DNA of 64,000 nt from contig CABSLV010000007.1 of the NCBI GenBank assembly GCA_902478645.1, positions 6,999-70,998 on the forward strand, read 5' to 3'. The first letter of the stretch is position 1. Every line of letters begins with the position of its first letter. The notes beneath the pieces are model-generated. The model ran no database searches, was not told where the DNA came from, and saw nothing but the letters and a program-made list of their open reading frames with translations. This document shows positions 20,840 to 28,176 of the stretch, one piece after another. The position numbers and the translations under genes were made by a program. This stretch comes from an uncultured Flavobacteriales bacterium. GTDB taxonomy: Bacteria; Bacteroidota; Bacteroidia; Flavobacteriales; UBA1820.

Positions 20840-21571
20840 ATGAAAAGGATGTGGAAAAAGACCGCATGGCTTCTGGCCTTGTCCCTGATGGCGGGGACGG
20901 CGCTTCCGGCCTGCGCACAGGATACGGAAAGCCTGGTGCGCAACCTGGTGAGCGGAAAGGGAGGCAACTACCTGGACGACCAGTTGTACATCTCCCTGGC
21001 ATACAACATCCTCGTATCCACGCCCAAGGATATGAAAACCTACTCCTTTCCCAATACCCTGTCATTGGGATACATCCGCGACATTCCGCTGAACGCGCGC
21101 CGGAACATCGGTCTGGGAGCCGGTATCGGACTCTCGTACCACCAGTACTATTCCAACCTGGCCATGACCCGGGATGCCAGCGGAGTTCCCCAGATCGCCA
21201 TGATGGAGAGCGACGAATACAAGTCCAGCCGCTTTGCCCTGCAAACGCTCGACATCCCGATCCAGGTGCGTTTCCGGGGTTCGACGGCCGAGCGGTACGA
21301 TTTCTGGCGGGTGTATGCCGGCGTAACCGTCTCGTGGGTCATCAAGGACTACGCCACCCTGAACAACGGCACTTTCAAAGTGCGGTATTACAACCTTCCA
21401 TACCTGCAAAACTGGCTCTTTACAGCCAATCTTCAGGTAGGCTACGGAAAGTTCACCCTTCGGGCCGACTACACGCTCAACCCCTTGTTCCGCTCCTCCC
21501 GCACGGGCGACATTCCGGGACTGGGCGATACGCGCAGCATCAGCCTGGGTCTGCTGGTCTATATCCTGTAA
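20840..21571 (+). CDS. Outer-membrane beta-barrel protein (PorT-like possible)
   Basis: A 243-residue exported protein. It has a signal peptide (MKRMWKKTAWLLALSLMAG, cleavage near the PACAQ segment) and then alternating hydrophobic/aromatic strands ending LGLLVYIL, with an aromatic/hydrophobic C-terminal strand as in OMP barrels. Size and layout resemble the PorT/outer-membrane beta-barrel families common in Bacteroidetes; I cannot assign a specific role. The ATG at 20840 is chosen because translation from it begins directly with the signal peptide. It lies 106 bp after asnS, across a long purine-rich stretch, and 22 bp before a small membrane protein gene that is probably co-transcribed. Confidence 0.7.
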   Translation: MKRMWKKTAWLLALSLMAGTALPACAQDTESLVRNLVSGKGGNYLDDQLYISLAYNILVSTPKDMKTYSFPNTLSLGYIRDIPLNARRNIGLGAGIGLSYHQYYSNLAMTRDASGVPQIAMMESDEYKSSRFALQTLDIPIQVRFRGSTAERYDFWRVYAGVTVSWVIKDYATLNNGTFKVRYYNLPYLQNWLFTANLQVGYGKFTLRADYTLNPLFRSSRTGDIPGLGDTRSISLGLLVYIL

Positions 21572-21593
21572 CCCGAACGAAGAACTCCCTGTC

Positions 21594-21893
21594 ATGACAC
21601 GCTCTGAAAACAAAACACCCGGATGGATGACTGCAACCCTTTGGGGAGCTGTCCTTTCTGTAGCTCTGCTGGCTATCCTGCTTCCGTTTTTTTCCTCGTC
21701 CGCTTCGCAGCAGAAAAGCGGAGACATCTTTACCCTGCCTTTTCTGCTGATGTGCATCGCCGGTGGGGTCGGAGGGGCTTTGTACCACCGGATTGCCGAG
21801 CAGGAAAACCCGCGCGGATGGCATCGACCGGCAGGGGTTTTGGTTTACTTGCTCCTGGTGGCAGCGGCGTTTGCTCTGTCGATGAACGTATAA
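21594..21893 (+). CDS. Small membrane protein of unknown function
   Basis: A 99-residue protein with three predicted membrane helices at about 12-32 (WMTATLWGAVLSVALLAILLP), 45-62 and 80-97. The short loops carry KSGD and RIAEQENPRGWHR. I recognise no family. The ATG at 21594 sits 22 bp after the barrel gene stop, which suggests one transcript. It converges with the PAP2-like gene at 21928. Confidence 0.6.
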   Translation: MTRSENKTPGWMTATLWGAVLSVALLAILLPFFSSSASQQKSGDIFTLPFLLMCIAGGVGGALYHRIAEQENPRGWHRPAGVLVYLLLVAAAFALSMNV

Positions 21894-21907
21894 ACGAAAC
21901 GATCCTT

Positions 21908-21928
21908 CGCCTCTGCGTCAGGCGTTTT
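21908..21928 (+). terminator. Weak terminator between convergent genes
   Basis: A 5-bp stem (cgcct 21908-21912 with aggcg 21920-21924) is followed by ttttta. It could end the 20840-21893 transcript. Confidence 0.4.
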
Positions 21929-22545
21929 TACCACACCCATCCCAACAGCACCAGTTGAGGCAGCGCCCCGAACAACGTCCCCAAGATAATCTGCCGGACA
22001 TTGTGCCGGCCGAGTTCCAGGCGCGCCATCACCACCAGATCGTACACCACCCACAGCGCCGCCACCACCGGAAGCGCGTAGGAGAGCGGAGCCCCCCAAC
22101 GGATCATCAGCACCATCGTAAAGACCAGCAGTGCGGATATGCCCATCGCATGCAGGCTCACCTTGTCCCAAAACAGCGACACATACGCCAGCAGCAGCGA
22201 GATCACCGCCCCGTACATGGCCAGGGAAACCGGCGGGGAAACGCGCCCCGAAAGGTAAATCCTGTCGCCGGCTGCCAGCAACAGCAGCACCAGCAGCAGC
22301 GGCAACCGCCGTTCGTAAGTCTGGGGCAAGGACAGGCTCTCGATCTTTCCGCTCACCTTGAGCACCAGCAAGACCGGAAAGGGGATCACAACCGTAGCCA
22401 CCGCTACCACGATCGCGGTATATATCGCTTCCAAAGGGATAAAGGGCTGCGGAGTGAGCAGGTAGTACAGCACCACACACCACAGAGGCATCGACATCGG
22501 GTGGAACACCCGCGATACGATCCGCCAAAAGAGGTTCTTTTTCAT
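21928..22545 (-). CDS. PAP2-like integral membrane protein
   Basis: A 205-residue inner-membrane protein with about six hydrophobic helices. The C-terminal half has DKVSLHAMGISALL and ARLELGRHNVRQIILGTLFGALPQ, which correspond to the SLHA and histidine/Gly-rich portions of PAP2-type lipid phosphatases as found in short Bacteroidetes members. The classic KxxxxxxRP motif is not obvious, so activity is uncertain. The start lies 15 bp after the rpoN stop, so the two are probably co-transcribed. Confidence 0.6.
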   Translation of the reverse strand: MKKNLFWRIVSRVFHPMSMPLWCVVLYYLLTPQPFIPLEAIYTAIVVAVATVVIPFPVLLVLKVSGKIESLSLPQTYERRLPLLLVLLLLAAGDRIYLSGRVSPPVSLAMYGAVISLLLAYVSLFWDKVSLHAMGISALLVFTMVLMIRWGAPLSYALPVVAALWVVYDLVVMARLELGRHNVRQIILGTLFGALPQLVLLGWVW

Positions 22546-22560
22546 CTTTTCATTCTTCGG

Positions 22561-24051
22561 TTATACCTGTCGGCGCAAACGGGCGGTGGGCAGCCCGAGC
22601 GCTTCCCGGTATTTGGCCACCGTACGGCGAGCCACGTTGTATCCTTTTTCGGAAAGCAGAGCGGTGAGTTGTTCGTCGGTATAGGGCGAGCGTTTGTCCT
22701 CGCCCTGCACGAGTGCCTCGAGGCTCTGCTTGATCTCCCGGGTAGAAATATCCTCCCCGTTCCGATTGACCGACCCTTCACTGAAAAAATCCTTGAGCCG
22801 CATCACCCCGTACGGCGTATCGGCATACTTCTGCGAAGCCACCCGCGACACGGTGGAAATATCCATCGACACATCGGAGGCAATGTCTTTCAGGCCCAGG
22901 GGGACCATGTCGGCCACATCTCCGGAAAGCAAATATTTCTTCTGCCGCCGGGCGATGGCCTGCATGATGCGAAGCAAGGTAGCCCGCCGACCGGCCACCG
23001 CGTCGATAAACCAACGCGCCGCATCGATCTTGCTGCGCACGAAGGCGGCGGTTTCCTGCTGGCTCCTGGTCGGTTTGGCGATCCTCGACAAGCCGTCGAG
23101 CAGATCCGTATATTGGCGGGACACCCGCAGGGCAGGCAAACTGTCCGCTTCGCAAAGCGAGACCTCCACCTGGTCGTCTTCCACACGGATGATGAAATCC
23201 GGCGTTACATCCAGCGAGGACTCTTCCTCCGCTCCCGAATAAGCGCCCCCCGGCTTGGGGTTGAGCCGCGCGATTTCCTCCACCGCCCCGGCCAATTCTT
23301 CCCGGGAACATCCCGTCCGTTCCTGGATCTGCGCATAGTTCTTTTTGCCCAACGCCGGGAAAAAGTCCGATACGATGCGCCGGGCCAGCCGTACGGAGGG
23401 CGTATCCTCCATCTGCCGCAACTGAAGCGACAGGCAGTCCTGCAGCGAATGCGCCCCCACTCCCGGCGGATCGAAGCCTCGGATCACCTGCAGGACTTGC
23501 TCCACCTGCTGCGGGGAGGCGTTCACCCCGACGGAGAATGCCAAATCGTCCGCAATGGCCTCCGGCGTGCGGCGCAAGTAACCGTCGGCATCGAGATTGC
23601 CGATGATGTAGCACCCGATGGTCATCTGGTCTTCGGAGAGGGGTTCCATCCGGAGCTGGTCCAACAGGTGCTCGACAAAGGTGTTCTGTGCGCTTTGCGC
23701 TGCGATGAAAGTATTGCGGTCGCTCTGCGGCGGGTCGTCCCGCTGGGAGGAAGTCGGTACGTAATCCGGCGCTTCGTCCTCGTACATGTAGTCCGCAAGG
23801 TCGAAGTCGTCCCGATCCTCACCGGAGGCCTCGTCTGCCCCCGCGGTGTTTTCCCCCGCTGCCTCGTCCGAAGGCGTGTCCTCGGAAGACGTTTCGGGGG
23901 TATAGTCGGCATCGAGAGCCGGGTTGGACTCGATCTCGTTGGCCAGGTACTGTTCAAAGACCAACGCAGGCATCGCCAGCATGTTCATCAGCTGGATCTG
24001 CGAGGGGGAAAAGCGTTGAGCGAGCTTTTGTTGTTGGATATTCTTTATCAT
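22561..24051 (-). CDS. rpoN: RNA polymerase sigma-54 factor
   Basis: A 496-residue alternative sigma factor. Region I starts MIKNIQQQKLAQRFSPSQIQLMNMLAMPALVFEQYLANEIESNPAL (activator-interacting, Gln-rich). A very acidic linker spans about 48-110. The core-binding region includes MTIGCYIIGNLDADGYL, and the DNA-binding part has the helix-turn-helix DVSMDISTVSRVASQKY and the RpoN box ARRTVAKYRE near the C-terminus. Length is normal. Sigma-54 needs AAA+ activators; none is encoded here. It precedes the PAP2-like gene by 15 bp. Confidence 0.96.
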   Translation of the reverse strand: MIKNIQQQKLAQRFSPSQIQLMNMLAMPALVFEQYLANEIESNPALDADYTPETSSEDTPSDEAAGENTAGADEASGEDRDDFDLADYMYEDEAPDYVPTSSQRDDPPQSDRNTFIAAQSAQNTFVEHLLDQLRMEPLSEDQMTIGCYIIGNLDADGYLRRTPEAIADDLAFSVGVNASPQQVEQVLQVIRGFDPPGVGAHSLQDCLSLQLRQMEDTPSVRLARRIVSDFFPALGKKNYAQIQERTGCSREELAGAVEEIARLNPKPGGAYSGAEEESSLDVTPDFIIRVEDDQVEVSLCEADSLPALRVSRQYTDLLDGLSRIAKPTRSQQETAAFVRSKIDAARWFIDAVAGRRATLLRIMQAIARRQKKYLLSGDVADMVPLGLKDIASDVSMDISTVSRVASQKYADTPYGVMRLKDFFSEGSVNRNGEDISTREIKQSLEALVQGEDKRSPYTDEQLTALLSEKGYNVARRTVAKYREALGLPTARLRRQV

Positions 24052-24113
24052 ACCGCCGGCCTGTTTGCAGGGTTCTGCCCGAACCCGTGTGTACGAAAAG
24101 TAAAAATACGAAA

Positions 24114-24177
24114 AACTCCCCCTTTCCCAGGCCTTTCCGATAGTTAAAAAGCGAAAGGACCCGTCAAGGAGGGAGTT
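24114..24177 (-). terminator. Imperfect terminator after the SGNH hydrolase gene
   Basis: Outer arms aactccc (24114-24120) and gggagtt (24171-24177) enclose an inner cctttc/gaaagg stem. On the minus strand the structure is followed by TTTTCGTATTTTTAC. It would end the GH18-SGNH operon. Confidence 0.5.
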
Positions 24178-24205
24178 GTTCTTTCCCGAACCGAACGCCC
24201 CGGGG

Positions 24206-25312
24206 TTATCGCGCGTGGCGACGAAGAATGCGTTCGAGCACCGGATACAGGTTGTCGCTCATCCGGACAAAACCCAGGTCGGTAAAGTGCGTACCATCCA
24301 CCGTCGCCTCGTCGTCCAGACCGATGAGCCGTTCTCCGGGTACGTAATACAGGTTTTTATCCTCGCGGCTCATCTGGCGGAACAATTCCCGCAGACGGGC
24401 ATCCTTTTCCGCCACTTCTCCCGCGCTGACCGTATTGAAGCGCACGTAGGTGTAATGCGAATTTCCCAGCAGGACGATCGGCGTATCGGGATGCGCCTTC
24501 CACAGGATACCGACGAACTCCTCCAGGCGGTCGAGCATCTGCGTGGTGCAGTTGGCCATGTTGTCCAACACGTAGCACGAAGCGTCCACCTGAGCCATCA
24601 GCCGCGCAATCTCCGGGTCCAGACGCCCGTTCCCGGAAAATCCCAGGTTGATGAACTCGCGGTTCATTCGGCGCGAGAGGATCGAAGTATAGGCCATCCC
24701 CGGACGATTGGCACATCCGCCCTGGGTGATGCTGGTCCCGTAAACCACCACCGGTTTTTCCTCCACCGGACTCAGCAGTTCCGGGCGTTCGATCCGCGCA
24801 CGGCCCAGTACGCCGATCTCGACCTTGGTAGCGCAGTCGTACAGCGGGAGGTACAGCATGTATTCCCGCATCTGCCCATCCATGTTGGAGATGAACGTGC
24901 TGGTAAACGTTCCCTTGGAATACCCCGGACGCCCCGAGCCGACGAAGATCCAGCGGCCTTCGTCCCAGGCATACAAGTCCAGGCCTTTGATCCCGGTAGG
25001 GGTCATGTGGTTCATCCAGGTATTGTTCAGCACTTCCCAGCGGGCGGTTATCTTCTTGGAATCCGTGCGGAAGCGCACGGCGATCCCGGCCGAATTTTTG
25101 CCCAGCGCCCAAAGTTCGGCCCGGATGGAATCCTTCAGGTAAGCCGGGAGGCGGTCATAGGGGTTCTCCAGGCCTTCGGTCGTTACCTGCCCCAAACGGG
25201 GAAAATCGGCCGCATCCACATACCGGATGGTATCCTCCGTTGCCGTCTGCCCGGCAAGGGGCGCGAGCCACAGAAAGGCTTCCACGGCCAACAAACGTCT
25301 GATCGTTCTCAT
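24206..25312 (-). CDS. Exported SGNH/GDSL hydrolase
   Basis: A 368-residue protein with a signal peptide (MRTIRRLLAVEAFLWLAPLAG). An N-terminal beta-sandwich (about 25-175) contains the GLDLYAWDEGRWIFVGSGRP stretch typical of the GxDLY/SGNH N-terminal domain. The hydrolase domain has block I VVYGTSITQGGCA with the nucleophilic Ser, and block V DGTHFTDLGF with the Asp and His. Such enzymes remove acyl groups from glycans or lipids in the periplasm or at the surface. Being last in the transcript with two GH18 enzymes, it probably deacylates the same GlcNAc-type polymer; that is an inference. The ATG overlaps a TGA that ends an open extension of the preceding gene's frame. Confidence 0.85.
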   Translation of the reverse strand: MRTIRRLLAVEAFLWLAPLAGQTATEDTIRYVDAADFPRLGQVTTEGLENPYDRLPAYLKDSIRAELWALGKNSAGIAVRFRTDSKKITARWEVLNNTWMNHMTPTGIKGLDLYAWDEGRWIFVGSGRPGYSKGTFTSTFISNMDGQMREYMLYLPLYDCATKVEIGVLGRARIERPELLSPVEEKPVVVYGTSITQGGCANRPGMAYTSILSRRMNREFINLGFSGNGRLDPEIARLMAQVDASCYVLDNMANCTTQMLDRLEEFVGILWKAHPDTPIVLLGNSHYTYVRFNTVSAGEVAEKDARLRELFRQMSREDKNLYYVPGERLIGLDDEATVDGTHFTDLGFVRMSDNLYPVLERILRRHAR

Positions 25313-25428
25313 TTTTCTTCTGATGATTTTATCGTTCGTATCTTTTTGTTAGGGTCTTTTTCCTTCTCATTCCTTCTCATGGCCAGAGCCGCATCCAGGC
25401 GCTCCGAAAAGCGCTCCCCGTAACCGCA

Positions 25429-25953
25429 TCACTCCCCGGCGGAGGCCGCCAAAGGCTTTACCCGCAGCGTCCCCTCCGTCAGCCGGGCGATGATCGTCTC
25501 CCAGCCGGCGCAATAATCCTCCAGGAGCCTTTCGAGCACCAAGGTCGTCTTCTTATCCTCCACCCAGAGGTGTTTCCCGGGAGTGTCCCCGGCTGCCAAC
25601 CACAGGTGCGGACTGCCCACAGCCAAATGCGTGAGGCTGGAGCGCAGGTTGCGGTAGAGGAAGTCGCGCCCGTTGAGTTGGGCATAGCGGGGCGGAAAGA
25701 GTTCGCTCAAGGCACGGGAAAAGCGTTCGCGCGACTGCCCTTTCGCCCGGAAAGGTTTCCGGTCGAGGAAGGCCCCCATCGTCTCGATGCCTTGTCCGAT
25801 GACCAGAAAAGCGATGTCGGGAAAGCCCTGCTCCACCAGGCGGCGCGTCTGGTCGATAAACATGCGGCGTATCCACTCGGCCTGCCGGTCAGCGGTGTCG
25901 AGCAAGGTCCCCTTCGTTTCTTCCGGGGAGGCGGAAAGACCACAGGTGCTCAT
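25429..25953 (-). CDS. Unknown conserved-type protein in the GH18 operon
   Basis: A 174-residue, apparently cytosolic protein without signal peptide or membrane segment. Recognisable blocks are TRRLVEQGFPDIAFLVIGQGIETMGAFLDRKPFRAKGQSRERFSRAL and FLYRNLRSSLTHLAVGS. I know similar Bacteroidetes hypotheticals but no function. Its ATG overlaps the TGA of the upstream GH18 gene (ATGA), indicating translational coupling. After its TGA (25429-25431) the same frame stays open for 39 codons and ends exactly at the ATG of the SGNH gene. Confidence 0.65.
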   Translation of the reverse strand: MSTCGLSASPEETKGTLLDTADRQAEWIRRMFIDQTRRLVEQGFPDIAFLVIGQGIETMGAFLDRKPFRAKGQSRERFSRALSELFPPRYAQLNGRDFLYRNLRSSLTHLAVGSPHLWLAAGDTPGKHLWVEDKKTTLVLERLLEDYCAGWETIIARLTEGTLRVKPLAASAGE

Positions 25954-27008
25954 TTCTTTTTCCCGTGTTTTTCCTCCTTCGACGGGGAAGCATCTTCTTG
26001 GCTCTGGACCTGATCGTAGGCCGCGGCTACCAGCGAAAGGTCGTCGTGGCGGTCGCCGGCGATCTCCCAGAACATCACTCCGCCCAGGCCGTTGCCCAAG
26101 GCATAGGCTGTCTTGGCCCGGATGGTCCGGATGCCGTTGTAGTACACCGGGTAAGGCGAGGGATGCTGCGTACTGGTGATCATCGCCACGTCACCCATGC
26201 AACTGCCCCCCGCACGGATGATACCGTTGTAGTCGCGCGTGTTGCCGCTGCGGCGGATGCCCGACGGCACCCCGTAGGCAGGAAGCCCGACCACGAATTT
26301 GGACAAGGGAAGCCCGCGCTGGCCGACCCAGTAGTTGACGCTCTCCAGCATCAGGTCATAGGTCGAGTGGTGCATCCCCTCCCGGGTTTCGGAATAGTCG
26401 TCGTACACCATCACGTTGAACCAGTCCACGTAGTCGAACAACTCGTCGGGGAGCCCCGCTGTGGCATTGCCCACATACTTGCCGGGGGTAATGGCGGCCG
26501 TAAGGTAGTACTGCCGACGTCCCTCGCGGCATTTCTTGGCCAGTTCCTTCATCAGCAGCAGGTTGCCCTGTCCCGATCCGTCGCTGCCCAAGGGGTATTC
26601 CCAGTCGTTGTCCACACCCGCCAAGCGGTATTTCTTTACCAGATGCCAAAGGGCGTCGATGAACCGTTCCCGGCTCTGCGCCGAAGAGACCATCCGGGCG
26701 TAGTACGCATGGCGGCCGTTGAAGCTGAGCATCACCTCAACCCCCGCCCGGCGCGCCTTGCGCACGAAACGGCGCAGGTGTTTTTCGTCCCGCACCCGGG
26801 GGATCTCCGTAGAATCGATCGTGGCGAAGGCGTAGCAGGCGATGTCCAGTTGGGCGAGTGAACGGTCGGGAATGGCGTCCAGGTTGCGGTAGGACGGAGC
26901 GTAACCGATGATCCGAAAGCGCGTGTTTTCCGGAGCCTTATACTCCTGCTGTGCCTGCAAGGGCGAGAAAACCGCCAGGGACAGGAGAGAGAAAATCCAT
27001 TTTTTCAT
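25950..27008 (-). CDS. GH18 glycoside hydrolase with altered DxxDxDxE motif
   Basis: A 352-residue secreted protein (signal peptide MKKWIFSLLSLAVFSPLQAQ). It has the family 18 TIM-barrel: IGYAPSYRNLDAIPD, CYAFATIDS, VMLSFNGRH, the active-site strand LAGVDNDWEYP, WFNVMVYDDYS and GGVMFWEIAGD. GH18 enzymes cleave beta-1,4-GlcNAc bonds through a Glu proton donor (here Glu137) held by two Asp. Asp133 and Asp135 are present, but the first Asp of DxxDxDxE is Ala130, so catalysis may be weakened. The lysine-rich tail EEKHGKKK is unusual. The start at 27008 gives the signal peptide directly. It lies 16 bp after the next GH18 gene and overlaps the following gene by 4 bp. Confidence 0.9.
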   Translation of the reverse strand: MKKWIFSLLSLAVFSPLQAQQEYKAPENTRFRIIGYAPSYRNLDAIPDRSLAQLDIACYAFATIDSTEIPRVRDEKHLRRFVRKARRAGVEVMLSFNGRHAYYARMVSSAQSRERFIDALWHLVKKYRLAGVDNDWEYPLGSDGSGQGNLLLMKELAKKCREGRRQYYLTAAITPGKYVGNATAGLPDELFDYVDWFNVMVYDDYSETREGMHHSTYDLMLESVNYWVGQRGLPLSKFVVGLPAYGVPSGIRRSGNTRDYNGIIRAGGSCMGDVAMITSTQHPSPYPVYYNGIRTIRAKTAYALGNGLGGVMFWEIAGDRHDDLSLVAAAYDQVQSQEDASPSKEEKHGKKK

Positions 27009-27024
27009 CGTCGAGACAGAGATA

Positions 27025-28071
27025 TTATTCTTCCTTGTTTTTCCACTCGAAACGGGCGGCATCGCAGGCCGCCTTGACCAGCGAAGCCCCTTCGGTCGTG
27101 TCCTGGCTCACTTCCCAGAACATGATCCCGCCCAGACCTTTGTCCACACTGAAAGCCACCTTGCGATAGATGGTGGGCAGGCCGTTGTAGTACACCCAGT
27201 AAGGCGTGGTATGTACGCTGTTCACCACCAGGGCCGAGTCGCAAACCATGGCCTGCGGACCGTTTTGCCGCAGGATCGTAGCATAGGAGGCCGACGAGGT
27301 CCTCTTGGGGAGCCCGGACGCCAGACCGTACACCGGCAGCCCGGCAACGAACTTGCGGGGATCCATCCCCCGGCGGACGATCCAGTAGTCGTAGCTTTTT
27401 TCCAACATCGAATACGTGGAATGCTGCTGATAAGGACGTGTCTCGGAAAAATTGCCGTACACCATCACATTGAGCCAATCCACCAGCGCGATCAACTCGT
27501 CGGAAATGGCATCCGAACGGTTGCCCGGGTACAAGCCCGAGGTAACAGCCATGGTGAGCAGGTATTGTTTCTCCCCGCCCCGACACAGGCGCGCAAGGTC
27601 TTTCATCAGCGCGAGGTTGGATTCGGCCGTGCCGTCGGTCGTGCGGGGAAATTCCCAGTCGTTGTCCACCCCGTCCATGCGGTATTTCTGAACCAAACGC
27701 CAGATTTCGTCCACGAAAGCCTTGCGTTGCCGATCGTCGGAAGCCATCTGGGCAAAACGTGTATGTTTGCCGTTGAAACTGAGCATTACTTTCACGCCCA
27801 AACGATGGGCCCGGCGGACAAAACGGGCCAGTTGTTTTTCGTTGGCCACCCGGGGAATGCCCGTGGAGTCGATCGTAGCAAAAGCGTAGCAGGCGATGTC
27901 CAACTGAGCGAGTGTCCGGTCGGGGATCGCATCCAGGTCGCGGTAGCCGGGGACATATCCCACCACGCGGAACTGCGTGTTTTCCGGAGCTACGTACTCC
28001 ATACGAGACTGCGCCGCACAGCTCGAAATCCCGATCCAGCATGCGGCCAGAAAAAGGCCTAATTTTTTCAT
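27025..28071 (-). CDS. GH18 glycoside hydrolase, putative lipoprotein
   Basis: A 348-residue protein beginning MKKLGLFLAACWIGISSCAAQS, where ISSC is a plausible lipobox (Cys18). The GH18 barrel shows VGYVPGYRDLDAIPD, VMLSFNGKH, the intact active site RMDGVDNDWEFP (Glu140), WLNVMVYGNFS and GGIMFWEVSQD. It is a close paralogue of the adjacent 25950-27008 gene and less close to the two BIG2-GH18 genes. It is first in a four-gene transcript (GH18, GH18, unknown, SGNH) with a TACCTTTG promoter 28 bp upstream. The substrate is unknown: chitin-like oligomers, peptidoglycan or host N-glycans are all possible. Confidence 0.9.
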   Translation of the reverse strand: MKKLGLFLAACWIGISSCAAQSRMEYVAPENTQFRVVGYVPGYRDLDAIPDRTLAQLDIACYAFATIDSTGIPRVANEKQLARFVRRAHRLGVKVMLSFNGKHTRFAQMASDDRQRKAFVDEIWRLVQKYRMDGVDNDWEFPRTTDGTAESNLALMKDLARLCRGGEKQYLLTMAVTSGLYPGNRSDAISDELIALVDWLNVMVYGNFSETRPYQQHSTYSMLEKSYDYWIVRRGMDPRKFVAGLPVYGLASGLPKRTSSASYATILRQNGPQAMVCDSALVVNSVHTTPYWVYYNGLPTIYRKVAFSVDKGLGGIMFWEVSQDTTEGASLVKAACDAARFEWKNKEE

Positions 28072-28098
28072 ATCGTTTGTAGTTTTTCAGAAACAGCC

Positions 28099-28106
28099 CA
28101 AAGGTA
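28099..28106 (-). promoter_or_regulatory. -7 element of the GH18-GH18-unknown-SGNH operon
   Basis: Minus-strand TACCTTTG, a perfect TAnnTTTG, ends 28 bp upstream of the first ATG. It lies next to the A-tract of the preceding terminator. Confidence 0.65.
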
Positions 28107-28129
28107 ACCAAAACCAAAGGGAAAAAAAA

Positions 28130-28152
28130 CCCCGGAATTCACATTTCCGGGG
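28130..28152 (-). terminator. Terminator of the first BIG2-GH18 gene
   Basis: 8-bp arms ccccggaa (28130-28137) and ttccgggg (28145-28152) with a 7-nt loop. On the minus strand they are followed by GTTTTTTTTCCC. The loop core aattcacatt matches that of the terminator at 29954-29975. Confidence 0.9.
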
Positions 28153-28176
28153 CTTTTTGTAAAGAAAACATATCGT

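Noticed and set aside
25429..25431. In-frame TGA as a selenocysteine codon
   Set aside because: No SECIS-like hairpin follows, the residue context is not a known selenoprotein site, and no selenocysteine genes are in view. Simple termination, an error or read-through is more likely.
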